Shown: positions 27,844 through 36,805 of the stretch, in pieces
Layout of the letters: every line of letters begins with the position of its first letter
Numbering within the stretch: the first letter of the stretch is position 1
Source of the DNA: Serratia rubidaea
GTDB lineage: Bacteria; Pseudomonadota; Gammaproteobacteria; Enterobacterales; Enterobacteriaceae
DNA: 64,000 nucleotides
Direction: 5' to 3'
Assembly (NCBI GenBank): GCA_901472405.1
Contig: LR590463.1
Location: forward strand, 4,278,001 to 4,342,000
Position numbers and translations under genes: made by a program
Notes under the pieces: generated by a model
What the model was told of the DNA's origin: nothing
The model's input: the letters and a program-made list of their open reading frames with translations, nothing else
Databases searched by the model: none

Positions 27844-29241
27844 ATGAGTGACATAAACCGCAGTGAAACATGGAAAGTTGAAAGCACCGGCATCGATCTG
27901 GTGCCCGAGGCGGAGCAAACCGGTAGGCCCATCGAGCTGTTTTGGGTATGGTCAGCGGCCAATATCGGCATCCTCGGCGTGGTTTACGGCGCGCTGATCG
28001 TCGGCTTCGGCCTGTCGTTTATCCAGTCGGTGCTTGCCGCGCTGGTCGGCGTCGCCAGCTTTGCGCTGGTCGGCTATACCAGCTTCGCCGGCAAACGCGG
28101 CCGCACCTCGACGCTGACGCTGTCGCGGGTCATCTTCGGCCTAAAAGGCAATATCGCCCCCACCGCCTTCAGCTGGATCAACCTGATGGGCTGGGAGGCG
28201 GTGAACGTCATTACCGGCACGCTGACGCTGGCGGCGCTGTTCCAGGCGATGGGGCTGGCGGAAAGCCCGCTGCTGACCGGCGTCAGCCTGCTGCTGTTCG
28301 GCGGCCTGACCATCGTCGTCAGCCTGCTCGGACAAAACACCGTGGTCTGGCTGCAGACCTGGTTCAGCCGTATCTTCGGCAGCATGACGCTGGTCGTGGT
28401 GCTGTATATCGCCTTCACCACCGAATGGCAGCGCGTGCTGGCGCTGCCCGCCGGCAGCTGGCTGACCGGCTTCCTGCCGGCGGTATCGATCATCGCCGCC
28501 GGCACCGGCATCGGCTGGGCGATTGCCGGCGCGGACTACAGCCGCTACCAAAGCCCGCAAAGCTCGAATAAAAGCATCTTCGCCGCGGTGATGAGCGGCG
28601 CCTGCCTGCCGCTGGTGCTGCTGATGTTTACCGGTATTCTGCTGTCGGTGCAGCTGCCCGATCTGGCCTCTTCGGCCAACCCGATCGCCCTGATTGGCTC
28701 GGTGCTGCCGACCTGGATGGCGATTCCCTATCTGCTGACGGCGACCGCCGGCATCGTCACCATTGCGGTGCTGAGCCTTTACTCCGCCAGCCTTAACCTG
28801 CTGACCATCGGCGTCAAGGTCAAACAGTCGCTGGCGGTATCGCTGGATGCGCTGCTGGTGCTGGCCATCGCCCTCTATGTACTGTTCGTCTCCGGCGATT
28901 TTATGGGGCCGTTTATCGCCTTCCTGGTGTTCTGCGGCGTGTTTCTGGCCGCCTGGGAAGCGATATTCATCCTCGACTACCTGCGCCTGCGCCGCCATCA
29001 TGGCTACGACGGCAACGCGCTGTACGGCCTGAACGGCCAGAATCGCGGCGTGCGTACGGTGCCGCTGTGCTGCTGGTTTCTCGGCGCCCTCAGCGGACTG
29101 ATGGTCACCAAAAGCGGCTTTATTGACGGGCCGCTGGCCAAAGGCCTGTTCGCGGATTCCAGCCTCGGGCTGTTTGTTTCCTTCCTGGTTAGCCTTATCG
29201 CCTACGGCCTGTTTCTGGCCGCGGGCGGAGAACGTAAGTAA
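27844..29241 (+). CDS. NCS1-family (purine/cytosine-type) permease
   Basis: A 465-residue membrane protein with about twelve spans, of the nucleobase:cation symporter-1 family. Typical features are the N-terminal ELFWVWSAANIG, then LKGNIAPTAFSWINLMGWEAVN, GIGWAIAGADYSRYQ and AWEAIFILDYLRLRRH. It should import a nucleobase, nucleoside or related heterocycle. It lies 9 bp after the hydrolase gene and abuts the kinase gene. In the E. coli yeg locus the transporter (YegT) is a different, MFS-type protein, so the import step has been exchanged while hydrolase and kinase are retained. Confidence 0.88.
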   Translation: MSDINRSETWKVESTGIDLVPEAEQTGRPIELFWVWSAANIGILGVVYGALIVGFGLSFIQSVLAALVGVASFALVGYTSFAGKRGRTSTLTLSRVIFGLKGNIAPTAFSWINLMGWEAVNVITGTLTLAALFQAMGLAESPLLTGVSLLLFGGLTIVVSLLGQNTVVWLQTWFSRIFGSMTLVVVLYIAFTTEWQRVLALPAGSWLTGFLPAVSIIAAGTGIGWAIAGADYSRYQSPQSSNKSIFAAVMSGACLPLVLLMFTGILLSVQLPDLASSANPIALIGSVLPTWMAIPYLLTATAGIVTIAVLSLYSASLNLLTIGVKVKQSLAVSLDALLVLAIALYVLFVSGDFMGPFIAFLVFCGVFLAAWEAIFILDYLRLRRHHGYDGNALYGLNGQNRGVRTVPLCCWFLGALSGLMVTKSGFIDGPLAKGLFADSSLGLFVSFLVSLIAYGLFLAAGGERK

Positions 29242-30174
29242 ATGAGTGAATTTTCTGCAGTCACGCCGGTGCTGGTGCTGGGCGGCGCCGTCGGCGATCT
29301 GGTTATGACGCTGCCGCGCCTGCCCGTCAGCGGCGAAGATATTGAAGCCCGGCCGCAGGGGCGGCAAATTGGCGGCTGCGCCTTTAACGTCGCCCGCGTG
29401 CTGTGCCGGCTGGGCGTGTCGGTGGTGAACGGTATGCCGGTCGGCAACGGCGAATGGGGAGTCGCCGTAGAAGCGGCGATGCAGGCGCTGGGATTGCCGG
29501 TGCTGCTGCGGCACGGACAGATGGATAACGGCTGGTGTCTGGCGCTGGCCGAGCCGAACGGCGAAAGAACCTTTATCACCGTCAGCGGCTGTGAAGCGCA
29601 GTGGAACAAGGCGCAGCTGGCGACCCTGCCGCTGACGCCGGAGACGCTGGTTTACGCCAACGGCTATGAGCTGGTGGGCGAGCCGGGCGCCGCGCTGCGC
29701 GAATGGCTGACCCGCCTGCCGTTTGACCAGTACCGGCTGATCGATCCCGGCCCGCGCGTCGGCCTGCTCGGCGAGGAGTTCTTCGCCATGCTGAGCGACA
29801 GCCATACCCTACTGACGCTCAACCGCGACGAGGTCGCCATCCTGTGCGGCGACGGTGATCCGGTCGAGGCGGCGCAGCGCTACGCCGCCGCCCGCAATTT
29901 CACCCTGATTTGCCGCCTCGACAGCGACGGCGCCTGGATCTGTGACGGCAAGCACCCGCCGCAGCATATCGCCGCCTATCCGGTGGAGGTGGTGGACACG
30001 ATCGGCGCCGGCGACGCCCACTGCGCCGGCCTGTTGGCCGCCCTTTCTGCCGGCTGGCCGTTGCCGCAGGCCGTTGACCTGGCCAACCGCGTCGCCGCCT
30101 GCGTGGTGGCCAGCCGCGGCGCCGACGCCGCGCCGGACTGGGCGCAGCTGCGCCAGCGCTTCCCGGAGGCATAA
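29242..30174 (+). CDS. PfkB-family kinase (YegV-like)
   Basis: A 310-residue ribokinase-family kinase. The N-terminal part has RQIGGCAFNVARVLCRLG, equivalent to the sugar-binding GG motif, and the C-terminal ATP/anion-hole motif is VVDTIGAGDAHCAGLLAAL. The ATG follows the permease TAA directly (TAAATG), so the genes are translationally coupled. The likely substrate is the ribose or ribosyl product released by the ADP-ribosylglycohydrolase-like enzyme; the exact substrate is unknown for this family. Confidence 0.87.
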   Translation: MSEFSAVTPVLVLGGAVGDLVMTLPRLPVSGEDIEARPQGRQIGGCAFNVARVLCRLGVSVVNGMPVGNGEWGVAVEAAMQALGLPVLLRHGQMDNGWCLALAEPNGERTFITVSGCEAQWNKAQLATLPLTPETLVYANGYELVGEPGAALREWLTRLPFDQYRLIDPGPRVGLLGEEFFAMLSDSHTLLTLNRDEVAILCGDGDPVEAAQRYAAARNFTLICRLDSDGAWICDGKHPPQHIAAYPVEVVDTIGAGDAHCAGLLAALSAGWPLPQAVDLANRVAACVVASRGADAAPDWAQLRQRFPEA

Positions 30175-30229
30175 GCAGTCAGCTCTGCAGGGATATTTAT
30201 TCACGATTTCTGTAAGCAATGAGTAATAA

Positions 30230-30642
30230 GAATTGCCGTAAACGATCGGCATTTCTCTGCCACGATAATGAACGGCAATTGCAGGGGCCGAAAACTCGGC
30301 TCCCAGCCATATTGCATCCACCTCGAAAAATATCGGTCAGACCGTCAAAACCATACGCCAACTCGCCCGGTAATTACAGATTCGGGTGTTGACCTTTAGC
30401 GCGCATCACGGGCTGCCGAACAAGGAACCCGAGCCAGGGGCAACCGGACAAGGATGTCCGGTTGAGGCGGCACAGGCAGGGATGCCTGTAGAGCCGACCC
30501 GCCCGGCGACGGTGACGCCGTGAGGGTACCCGAAGGGCAGAACGTGCCTAAGCGCGGGCGCGGGTGCAGGGGCCGCGCCTACGGCCCCTGCAATTGCCGT
30601 TCACCTCAGTGACAGAGAAATACCGCACGTTTACGGCAATTC
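30230..30642. mobile_element. MITE-like non-coding element with long terminal inverted repeats
   Basis: The left end reads GAATTGCCGTAAACG and continues through CATTTCTCTG to GAACGGCAATTGCAGGGGCCG (30230-30290). The right end, read on the minus strand from 30642, repeats this about 61-bp block with roughly ten changes. Each arm is itself a hairpin (AATTGCCGT pairing with ACGGCAATT). The interior has further perfect stems: CCGGACA-AGGA-TGTCCGG near 30444, ACAGGC-AGGG-ATGCCTGT near 30472 and GCAGGGGCCG/CGGCCCCTGC at 30566-30591. No transposase and no convincing ORF are present, and no target duplication is evident. It looks like a miniature inverted-repeat or structured-RNA repeat; the family is unknown to me. 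Confidence 0.6.
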
Positions 30643-30688
30643 CAGTGACACGGCTCTCTACAGAAAACCATGTCAATAACACCATTAA

Positions 30689-32104
30689 TCAACCTGCTGG
30701 CTGCGCCACAAACTGCCCGGCGCTGCCGCGGTCAGCCAGCTCCAGCGTCTGGCTGTAATACTGGAACGGGAAGTGATCGTAGGACGGCTGGGTAAAGTGC
30801 ACCACCAGCTCCACCTCGCCGTCAACCCAAACGGTATCCTTCCAGCCGCGGTCCTCAACCATCGGCTGCGCGCCGTTCACGCTTTTCACCAGGAACTGCA
30901 CGCCCTCAATATGGAACGACTGCGGCGTATCGGCGCGGATCACCCAGCGCTCCCAGCTGTCCTGCTGGGTCTGCAGATCGACGCGGTTCACATCGCGCAC
31001 CGCACCGTTAATCCCCGCCACGTCATCGCCCAGACGGAACTCCCGTGTGCGGCTGACGCCGCCGTCCAACAGCTGGTCCGCCAGCAGACGCATCGGCAGA
31101 TTATCCGTCACCAGCGGCAGCAGGCCGGTCGGTTTCAGCGTCAGCACCTGGGTGGACACCAGCAGGCTGGAAGGCTCAAACAGACCGCGCAGGCGATCCA
31201 TAATGCCCGCCGCTTCGCCGGCGTTCAGCGTCACTTCCTCGCCTTTCGACATATCGATCAGCACCTCACGCCGTTCGCCTGGCGCCAGAGAGAGCTGCTG
31301 CACCGCCACCGGCGCAGGCAGAAAGCCCTGATCGCTGGCGATCACCGTCAGCGGACGGCCGTCGCTCAGCTGCAGCATATAGCGGCGCGCGTTGGAGGCG
31401 TTCAGCAAACGCAGCCGCACCCAGCCGCGCGACACCTCAACGTACGGGTTCTGCACGCCGTTCACCAGCAGCGTATCGCCGACGAAACCGCCCTGCGACG
31501 GCGGGCTGTACTCCGGCGTGCCAAAGTTATCCAGCCGCTTGTCCTGCACGATCAGCGGGAAATCATCCACGCCGTAGTGGTTAGGCAGCGGCAGCGATTT
31601 GCTGACCTCATCTTCCACCAGCCACATGCCGGCCAGGCCGTTGTAAACCTGCGGCGCCATGCGCTCCGGCGTGTTGGCGTGATACCAGCAGGTGGCCGCC
31701 GCCTGACGAATAGGCAGCACCGGCGACCAGTCCACCCCCGGCGACATCAGTCGCGCCGCGCCGCCCACCAGGGTGCCCGGCACCTGCAGACCGCTGACGG
31801 TCATCGACACCGGCTCCGCCAGGCGGTTGCTGTAAATCAGTTTAACGTCGTCGCCGTTGTATACCCGCACCGTCGGCCCGAGATACATGCCGTTGATGCC
31901 CCAGGCGGGGGCCTTGCGGTTGGCGATAAACGGCCAGTGCGTACGCTGCAGGGTTAAAAACAGCGGCTGACCGCGGCGAGACTCCAACAGCGGGGGGACC
32001 GGTAACGGGATTTGCGCTCCGCTCGCTTCAGCCCTCAGCGGCACGGCTCCCGCGCACAGCGCCAGACCCGATGCCTGAATGAACTGACGTCGACTGAGTG
32101 ACAT
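30689..32104 (-). CDS. ftsP: Cell division protein FtsP (SufI)
   Basis: A 471-residue Tat-exported periplasmic protein (SRRQFIQASGLAL at residues 4-16) with the three-cupredoxin fold of multicopper oxidases but without the copper-ligand HCH motifs. It protects the divisome under stress in E. coli. Recognisable segments are YLGPTVRVYNGDDVKL and WYHANTPERMAPQVYNGLAGMWLVED. It is downstream of plsC on the same strand, with plsC's terminator between, as in E. coli. Confidence 0.93.
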   Translation of the reverse strand: MSLSRRQFIQASGLALCAGAVPLRAEASGAQIPLPVPPLLESRRGQPLFLTLQRTHWPFIANRKAPAWGINGMYLGPTVRVYNGDDVKLIYSNRLAEPVSMTVSGLQVPGTLVGGAARLMSPGVDWSPVLPIRQAAATCWYHANTPERMAPQVYNGLAGMWLVEDEVSKSLPLPNHYGVDDFPLIVQDKRLDNFGTPEYSPPSQGGFVGDTLLVNGVQNPYVEVSRGWVRLRLLNASNARRYMLQLSDGRPLTVIASDQGFLPAPVAVQQLSLAPGERREVLIDMSKGEEVTLNAGEAAGIMDRLRGLFEPSSLLVSTQVLTLKPTGLLPLVTDNLPMRLLADQLLDGGVSRTREFRLGDDVAGINGAVRDVNRVDLQTQQDSWERWVIRADTPQSFHIEGVQFLVKSVNGAQPMVEDRGWKDTVWVDGEVELVVHFTQPSYDHFPFQYYSQTLELADRGSAGQFVAQPAG

Positions 32105-32126
32105 ATTTTCTCCATGAAAACAAATG

Positions 32127-32972
32127 CTAAACCGTATGCAAAAGCCCGGCAGCCGCTAATGCCACTAAGCGTAGCAGGAAGCCGGGCATTAACGACCTGA
32201 AGCCGTTAAAAAAGTACCGCCGCCGGTGAAAACGTATTATTTTTTTGGCGGCTTCGCGCTGCGCGACTTCTTCATCCAGGCGGGCGATTTTCTCCGCCAT
32301 CAGCTCGCGGCAGCGGGTCGCCAGCTCGCGCACCTGATCCTTACCGTATTGGGTGGTATCGATCGGCTCCAGCATCTCGACAATCACTTCGCCGTTGTTC
32401 AGGCGGTTAAGATTGATTTTATTGCTGGTGTTCGACACACAAATCGGCACGATCGGCACGCCGGCGGCAATCGCCGCATGGAACGCGCCGGTCTTGAACG
32501 GCATCAGGCCGCGACCGCGGCTGCGGGTTCCTTCCGGGAACATCCAGATGGAAATATCTTTTTTCTTAATCTGATCCACCACCTGAGCGATGGTGCCGTG
32601 CGCTTTGGCCCGGTTATCCCGATCTATCAGCAGATTGCCGGTCAGCCAATACAGCTGGCCGAAAAACGGGATCCACGCCAGACTTTTTTTCCCTACCGTC
32701 ACGGTGCGCGGCTGCACGATATTGGACGCCGTCACCATATCGTAGTTGTTCTGGTGGTTGGCGATATAGATGCACTTGCCGTACTGCGCCGCATCGGCCG
32801 GTTTGCGGATCTCAACCTTCAGGCCGAATACCGTCGACAGGCGGCCGAACAGGTGGCCGAACGTCGCAACGTGGCGGGGATTACGCGGGCTGAACAAACA
32901 GTAGATGGAACCGAAAATGCACACCAGAATACAGAACAGAGTGACGAAAACGGCACGCAAAATTAATAACAT
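32127..32972 (-). CDS. plsC: 1-acyl-glycerol-3-phosphate acyltransferase PlsC (3' end probably mis-framed)
   Basis: PlsC adds the second acyl chain to lysophosphatidic acid at the inner membrane. The acyltransferase motifs NHQNNYD (HX4D) and MFPEGTRSRGRG are present. The open frame gives 281 residues, against 245 in E. coli. The extra tail (from IIRFHRRRYFF) begins just after a run of seven A (minus strand) at about 32240. With eight A the frame would read AAKKNNTFSPAAVLF and stop at 32206-32208, giving about 255 residues. The terminator hairpin would then follow directly, so a lost base in the homopolymer is the likely cause of the long tail. Confidence 0.93.
   Translation of the reverse strand: MLLILRAVFVTLFCILVCIFGSIYCLFSPRNPRHVATFGHLFGRLSTVFGLKVEIRKPADAAQYGKCIYIANHQNNYDMVTASNIVQPRTVTVGKKSLAWIPFFGQLYWLTGNLLIDRDNRAKAHGTIAQVVDQIKKKDISIWMFPEGTRSRGRGLMPFKTGAFHAAIAAGVPIVPICVSNTSNKINLNRLNNGEVIVEMLEPIDTTQYGKDQVRELATRCRELMAEKIARLDEEVAQREAAKKIIRFHRRRYFFNGFRSLMPGFLLRLVALAAAGLLHTV
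32140..32187 (-). terminator. Terminator downstream of plsC
   Basis: On the minus strand GCCCGGC (32187-32181) pairs with GCCGGGC (32150-32144) around a long loop and is followed by TTTTGC. As the sequence stands it lies inside the extended plsC frame, which argues that the frame is wrongly extended. Confidence 0.6.
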
Positions 32973-33211
32973 AACAACCTCATTAGCACACTGCCGACGC
33001 AGCCTGATTCGCTACGCAGATACCTTCCATCATTTTTATTTGCGCGCAGGGCATCACGCCCGCTGGCGATGATACCCGGCCTTGTCGCTATTTTCCTGCC
33101 GGCCGGGCATCCGCACAATAAATTTATACGCAGAAATGTTAATTATTTGAAAATAAATACGGAAAGCGGTGAATTATGCGGGCGCCGCCTGGGAAACGGC
33201 GCCCGCCGCAC

Positions 33212-35485
33212 TTACTCTTCGCTATCCCCGGCCGATGCGCGCTGCGGCAAATCCACCTCCACGCGATCGATACGCTGCAGACCACGCGGCAGCAGCGTGC
33301 CTTTCCGGCCACGCTCGGCGCGGAACTTCTGCAAATCTTCCGGACGCAGCGTCAGCTTGCGCTTGCCGACGTACAGCGTCAGCGACGTCTGCGGCGGCAA
33401 CACAAACAGCCAGGTCAGTTTGTCGTCCCCCGCGGCCGCCTGCGCCGCCGGAATAGAGACGATCTTGTTGCCCTTGCCCTTCGACAGCTGCGGCAAATCG
33501 GCCACCGGGAACATCAGCATGCGGCCCGCCTGGGTAATCGACAGCAGCATATCGTCGTCGCCGTGAATTTCCAGCGGCGGCAGCGCCTTGGCGTTCTCCG
33601 GCAGGGTAATCATCGCCTTGCCGGCGCGGTTGCGCGCCACCAGATCGTTGAAGGTGCACACGAAGCCGTAACCGGCGTCGGAGGCCATCAGCAGTTTCTG
33701 GTCGTCGGCGGCCATCAGCACCTGCTCAATGGTCGCGCCCGGCGGCGGCGTCAGTTTACCGGTCAGCGGTTCGCCCTGCCCGCGCGCCGACGGCAGGGTC
33801 AGCGGGTCGAGCGCGTAGCTGCGCCGGTGGAGTCGATAAACACCACCGGCTGGTTGGTCTTGCCGCGGGCGGCGGCGCGGAAGCTGTCGCCCGCCTTATA
33901 GTTCATGCCGGCAGGATCGATATCATGGCCTTTGGCGCTGCGCACCCAGCCCATCTCCGACAGCACGATGGTCACCGGCTCGGACGGCACGAAATCGTGC
34001 TCGCTCATCGCCTTGGCTTCATCGCGCTCGGCCAGCGGTGAACGGCGGTCGTCGCCGTAGGTCTGCGCATCCGCCTGGATTTCTTTCTTGATCAGCGTGT
34101 TCAGCTTACGCTCCGACGCCAGCAGAGCCTGCAGCCGATCGCGCTCTTGCGCCAGCTCGTCCTGCTCGCCGCGGATCTTCATCTCTTCCAGCTTCGCCAA
34201 ATGGCGCAGTTTCAGTTCGAGGATCGCTTCCGCCTGTGTCTCACTGATGCCGAAACGCTGCATCAGCACCGGCTTCGGCTCATCTTCGCTGCGGATAATA
34301 TGGATCACTTCGTCGATGTTGAGGAACGCAACCAGCAAACCTTCCAGAATGTGCAGCCGCTTGAGCACTTTTTCCAGGCGGTGGTTCAGGCGGCGGCGCA
34401 CCGTATCGCGGGCGGTAGGCCAGCCATTCGGTGATAATCTCCACCAGCCCCTTCACCGACGGGCGGTTGTCCAGGCCAATCATATTCATATTGACGCGGT
34501 AGCTGCGCTCCAGATCGGTGGTGGCGAACAGGTGGTTCATCACCTGCTCCAGATCCACCCGGTTGGAGCGCGGCACGATCACCAGACGCGTCGGGTTCTC
34601 ATGGTCCGACTCATCGCGCAGGTCTTCCACCATCGGCAGCTTCTTGGCGCGCATCTGGCTGGCGATCTGCTCCAGCACCTTGGCGCCGGAGACCTGATGC
34701 GGCAGCGCGGTGATCACCGCACTGCCGTCTTCTTTTTTCCACACCGCGCGCATCCGCACCGAACCGCGACCGTTCTGGTAGATTTTACGAATCTCGTCGC
34801 GCGGGGTGATGATTTCCGCTTCGGTCGGGAAGTCCGGCCCCTGAACAAACGCCAGCAGGTCATCCAGCGAGGCGCCCGGTTTTTCCAGCAGCGCCACGGC
34901 GGCGGCGGCCACTTCGCGCACGTTGTGCGGCGGAATATCGGTCGCCATACCCACCGCAATGCCGGTGGTGCCGTTCAGCAGGATGTTCGGCAGACGCGCA
35001 GGCAGCATCTTCGGCTCCTGCAGCGTACCGTCAAAGTTCGGGATCCAGTCCACCGTCCCCTGCCCCAGTTCGGACAGCAGCACTTCGGCGTACTTCGACA
35101 GGCGGGATTCGGTATAACGCATCGCCGCAAAAGATTTCGGATCGTCCGGCGCGCCCCAGTTCCCCTGGCCGTCTACCAACGGGTAACGGTAGGAGAACGG
35201 CTGCGCCATCAGCACCATCGCCTCATAACAGGCGCTGTCGCCGTGCGGGTGGTATTTACCCAGCACGTCGCCGACGGTACGCGCGGATTTTTTGAATTTG
35301 GCGCTGTTGCTCAGGCCCAGTTCGGACATCGCATAGATGATGCGGCGCTGGACCGGCTTCAGGCCGTCGCCAATATACGGTAGCGCCCGATCCATGATGA
35401 CGTACATGGAGTAGTTCAGATAGGCGTTTTCAGTGAATGTGTGCAGCGGTAAACGCTCTACACCGTCATGAGTCAGATCACTCAT
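33212..35485 (-). CDS. parC: Topoisomerase IV subunit A ParC (two frameshifts)
   Basis: ParC with ParE decatenates daughter chromosomes and is essential. The N-terminal frame covers the winged helix with [12 protein letters not shown] and the catalytic tyrosine segment [15 protein letters not shown]. The quinolone-determining Ser84 and Glu88 (E. coli 80 and 84) are wild type. The first break is at about 34412, where an extra C turns [20 protein letters not shown] into a false end. The second is at about 33818, where a lost C interrupts [20 protein letters not shown]. Repair gives about 757 residues ending RASAGDSEE, the normal length. Confidence 0.95.
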
Positions 35486-35833
35486 TACTCAATTATCCTC
35501 AGACCGTGGCATGGCAATCCCTAGACATTGGGGCAAAGGACTGTCGTTCACAAAAAAAGCAGTGCCCGTGATTGCTCGTCGTTTGTTGCCCGCGATAGTA
35601 CCTTATCTGGCCGTATGCTGTCACAGCATTGTCGGTCTTGCGGGCGATGTTGACCGCCGTTAAGCGGCGGATTATTGCCAAATCAGCAAAAGTTATGTGA
35701 CTCAGCGCGCATTTTTCTCACCTGCGCGCGCGGGTAAACTTCTCTCCATCATTTTATCACCCCTGACCGGTTTCATGCCGCGCGTTCACGCCGCCTGAAC
35801 AAGACGCAGGGCCAATTCGCAAGAGGAAACCCG
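35486..35833. other. parC-mdaB divergent intergenic region
   Basis: These 348 bases separate parC and mdaB, which diverge. An AAGAGGAAAC Shine-Dalgarno is visible just before mdaB. I see no gene, repeat or clear regulator site. E. coli has several genes (ygiS to qseC) in the corresponding place that are missing here. Confidence 0.45.
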
Positions 35834-36439
35834 ATGAGTCATATCCTTTTAATCAACGCCGGTAAAAAATTTGGTCACTCCAATGGCGAACTGAACGACA
35901 CCCTGACCGATGTCGCCGCCTCGTATCTGCGCGACGCCGGCCATGACGTCCAGCTGACCATCGTCGATCAAGGTTACGATATCGACGCCGAAGTGCAAAA
36001 ATATCTGTGGGCCGACGTGGTGATCTATCAGATGCCCGGCTGGTGGATGGGTGAACCCTGGATCCTGAAAAAATACATCGATGAAGTGTTTACCGCCGGC
36101 CACGGCTCGCTGTACGCCAGCGACGGCCGCACCCGTTCGGACGCCAGCAAAAAATATGGCTCCGGCGGCCTGCTGCAGGGTAAAAAACACATGCTGAGCC
36201 TGACCTGGAACGCGCCGCTGGAGGCCTTTACCGACCCCGATCAGTTCTTCCACGGCATCGGCGTGGACGGCGTTTACCTGCACTTCCATAAGGCCAACGA
36301 GTTCCTGGGAATGGAAGCGCTGCCGACCTTTATCTGCAACGACGTGATTAAACAACCGGATATTCAAAAACGATATCGCACGATATCGCGAGCATCTGGC
36401 GAAAACATTTGCTTAACTTACCCTTCGCACGTTTGTTAA
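35834..36439 (+). CDS. mdaB: NADPH:quinone oxidoreductase MdaB (C-terminus broken by a 10-bp duplication)
   Basis: MdaB is a flavin-dependent NADPH:quinone reductase that protects against quinone stress. The flavodoxin-like fold is clear: LLINAGKKFGHSNGELN for FMN phosphate binding, YQMPGWWMGEPWILKKYIDEV, and KKHMLSLTWNAPLEAF. The annotated end (ISRASGENICLTYP) is foreign to the family. At 36371-36390 CGATATCGCA is followed by the near-identical CGATATCGCG. Removing one 10-bp copy restores DIQKRYREHLAKTFA with a stop at 36414-36416, the family ending. It precedes ygiN by 10 bp in the current frame, or 33 bp after repair. Confidence 0.92.
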   Translation: MSHILLINAGKKFGHSNGELNDTLTDVAASYLRDAGHDVQLTIVDQGYDIDAEVQKYLWADVVIYQMPGWWMGEPWILKKYIDEVFTAGHGSLYASDGRTRSDASKKYGSGGLLQGKKHMLSLTWNAPLEAFTDPDQFFHGIGVDGVYLHFHKANEFLGMEALPTFICNDVIKQPDIQKRYRTISRASGENICLTYPSHVC

Positions 36440-36449
36440 AGAGGTTGTA

Positions 36450-36758
36450 ATGATCACCGTAATTGCAGAAATCAAAGTCAAACCGGGCCACCGTGAGACG
36501 GTATTGAAAGCCATTGAGAAGCTGATCCCGTCAGTGCTGGCGGAAGAGGGCTGCGGCGGCTACCAGCCGCTGGTCGATATCAAGGCGCAGGTACCGTGGA
36601 AACAGTCGCTGCCGGATTCGGTGTTCATGCTGGAAAAATGGGAAAGCATCGCGCATCTGGAAAAACACCTTGAGATGGAGCATATGCATCGGCATCGCGC
36701 CACCATCAAGGACAGCGTGCTGGATGTGAATATCCAGGTGCTGGAAGAAGCGCTGTAA
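36450..36758 (+). CDS. ygiN: Quinol monooxygenase YgiN
   Basis: A 102-residue antibiotic-biosynthesis-monooxygenase (ABM) fold protein that oxidises menadiol to menadione in E. coli, completing a quinone cycle with MdaB. It has ITVIAEIKVKPGHRE at the N-terminus and the conserved EKWESIAHLEKHLEMEHM segment. GAGGT lies before the ATG. It forms an operon with mdaB and is followed by a strong terminator. Confidence 0.93.
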   Translation: MITVIAEIKVKPGHRETVLKAIEKLIPSVLAEEGCGGYQPLVDIKAQVPWKQSLPDSVFMLEKWESIAHLEKHLEMEHMHRHRATIKDSVLDVNIQVLEEAL

Positions 36759-36763
36759 TCAAC

Positions 36764-36790
36764 AAGCCCGGCCACTGCGCCGGGCTTTTT
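36764..36790 (+). terminator. Terminator of mdaB-ygiN
   Basis: Stem AGCCCGG / CCGGGCT with an 8-base loop, preceded by AA and followed by a T-tract, 5 bp after the ygiN stop. Confidence 0.88.
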
Positions 36791-36805
36791 GCAGGCTCAC
36801 GCTTA

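Noticed and set aside
28141..29805. A 554-codon minus-strand frame rich in Gln, Arg and His
   Set aside because: It is antisense to the NCS1 permease and kinase genes, with low-complexity shadow composition.
30230..30642. A CRISPR array or an insertion sequence
   Set aside because: There are no regularly spaced identical repeats and no transposase; the structure is inverted repeats with internal hairpins.
30564..30758. A 64-codon frame crossing the right inverted repeat into ftsP
   Set aside because: It has no Shine-Dalgarno, runs antisense into ftsP and is produced by the repeat sequence itself.
33212..35485. parC, cca, tolC, hldE and scrA as true pseudogenes
   Set aside because: Single-base indels in homopolymers, with no other decay in either flanking frame and several essential genes affected, fit sequencing error better than gene loss.
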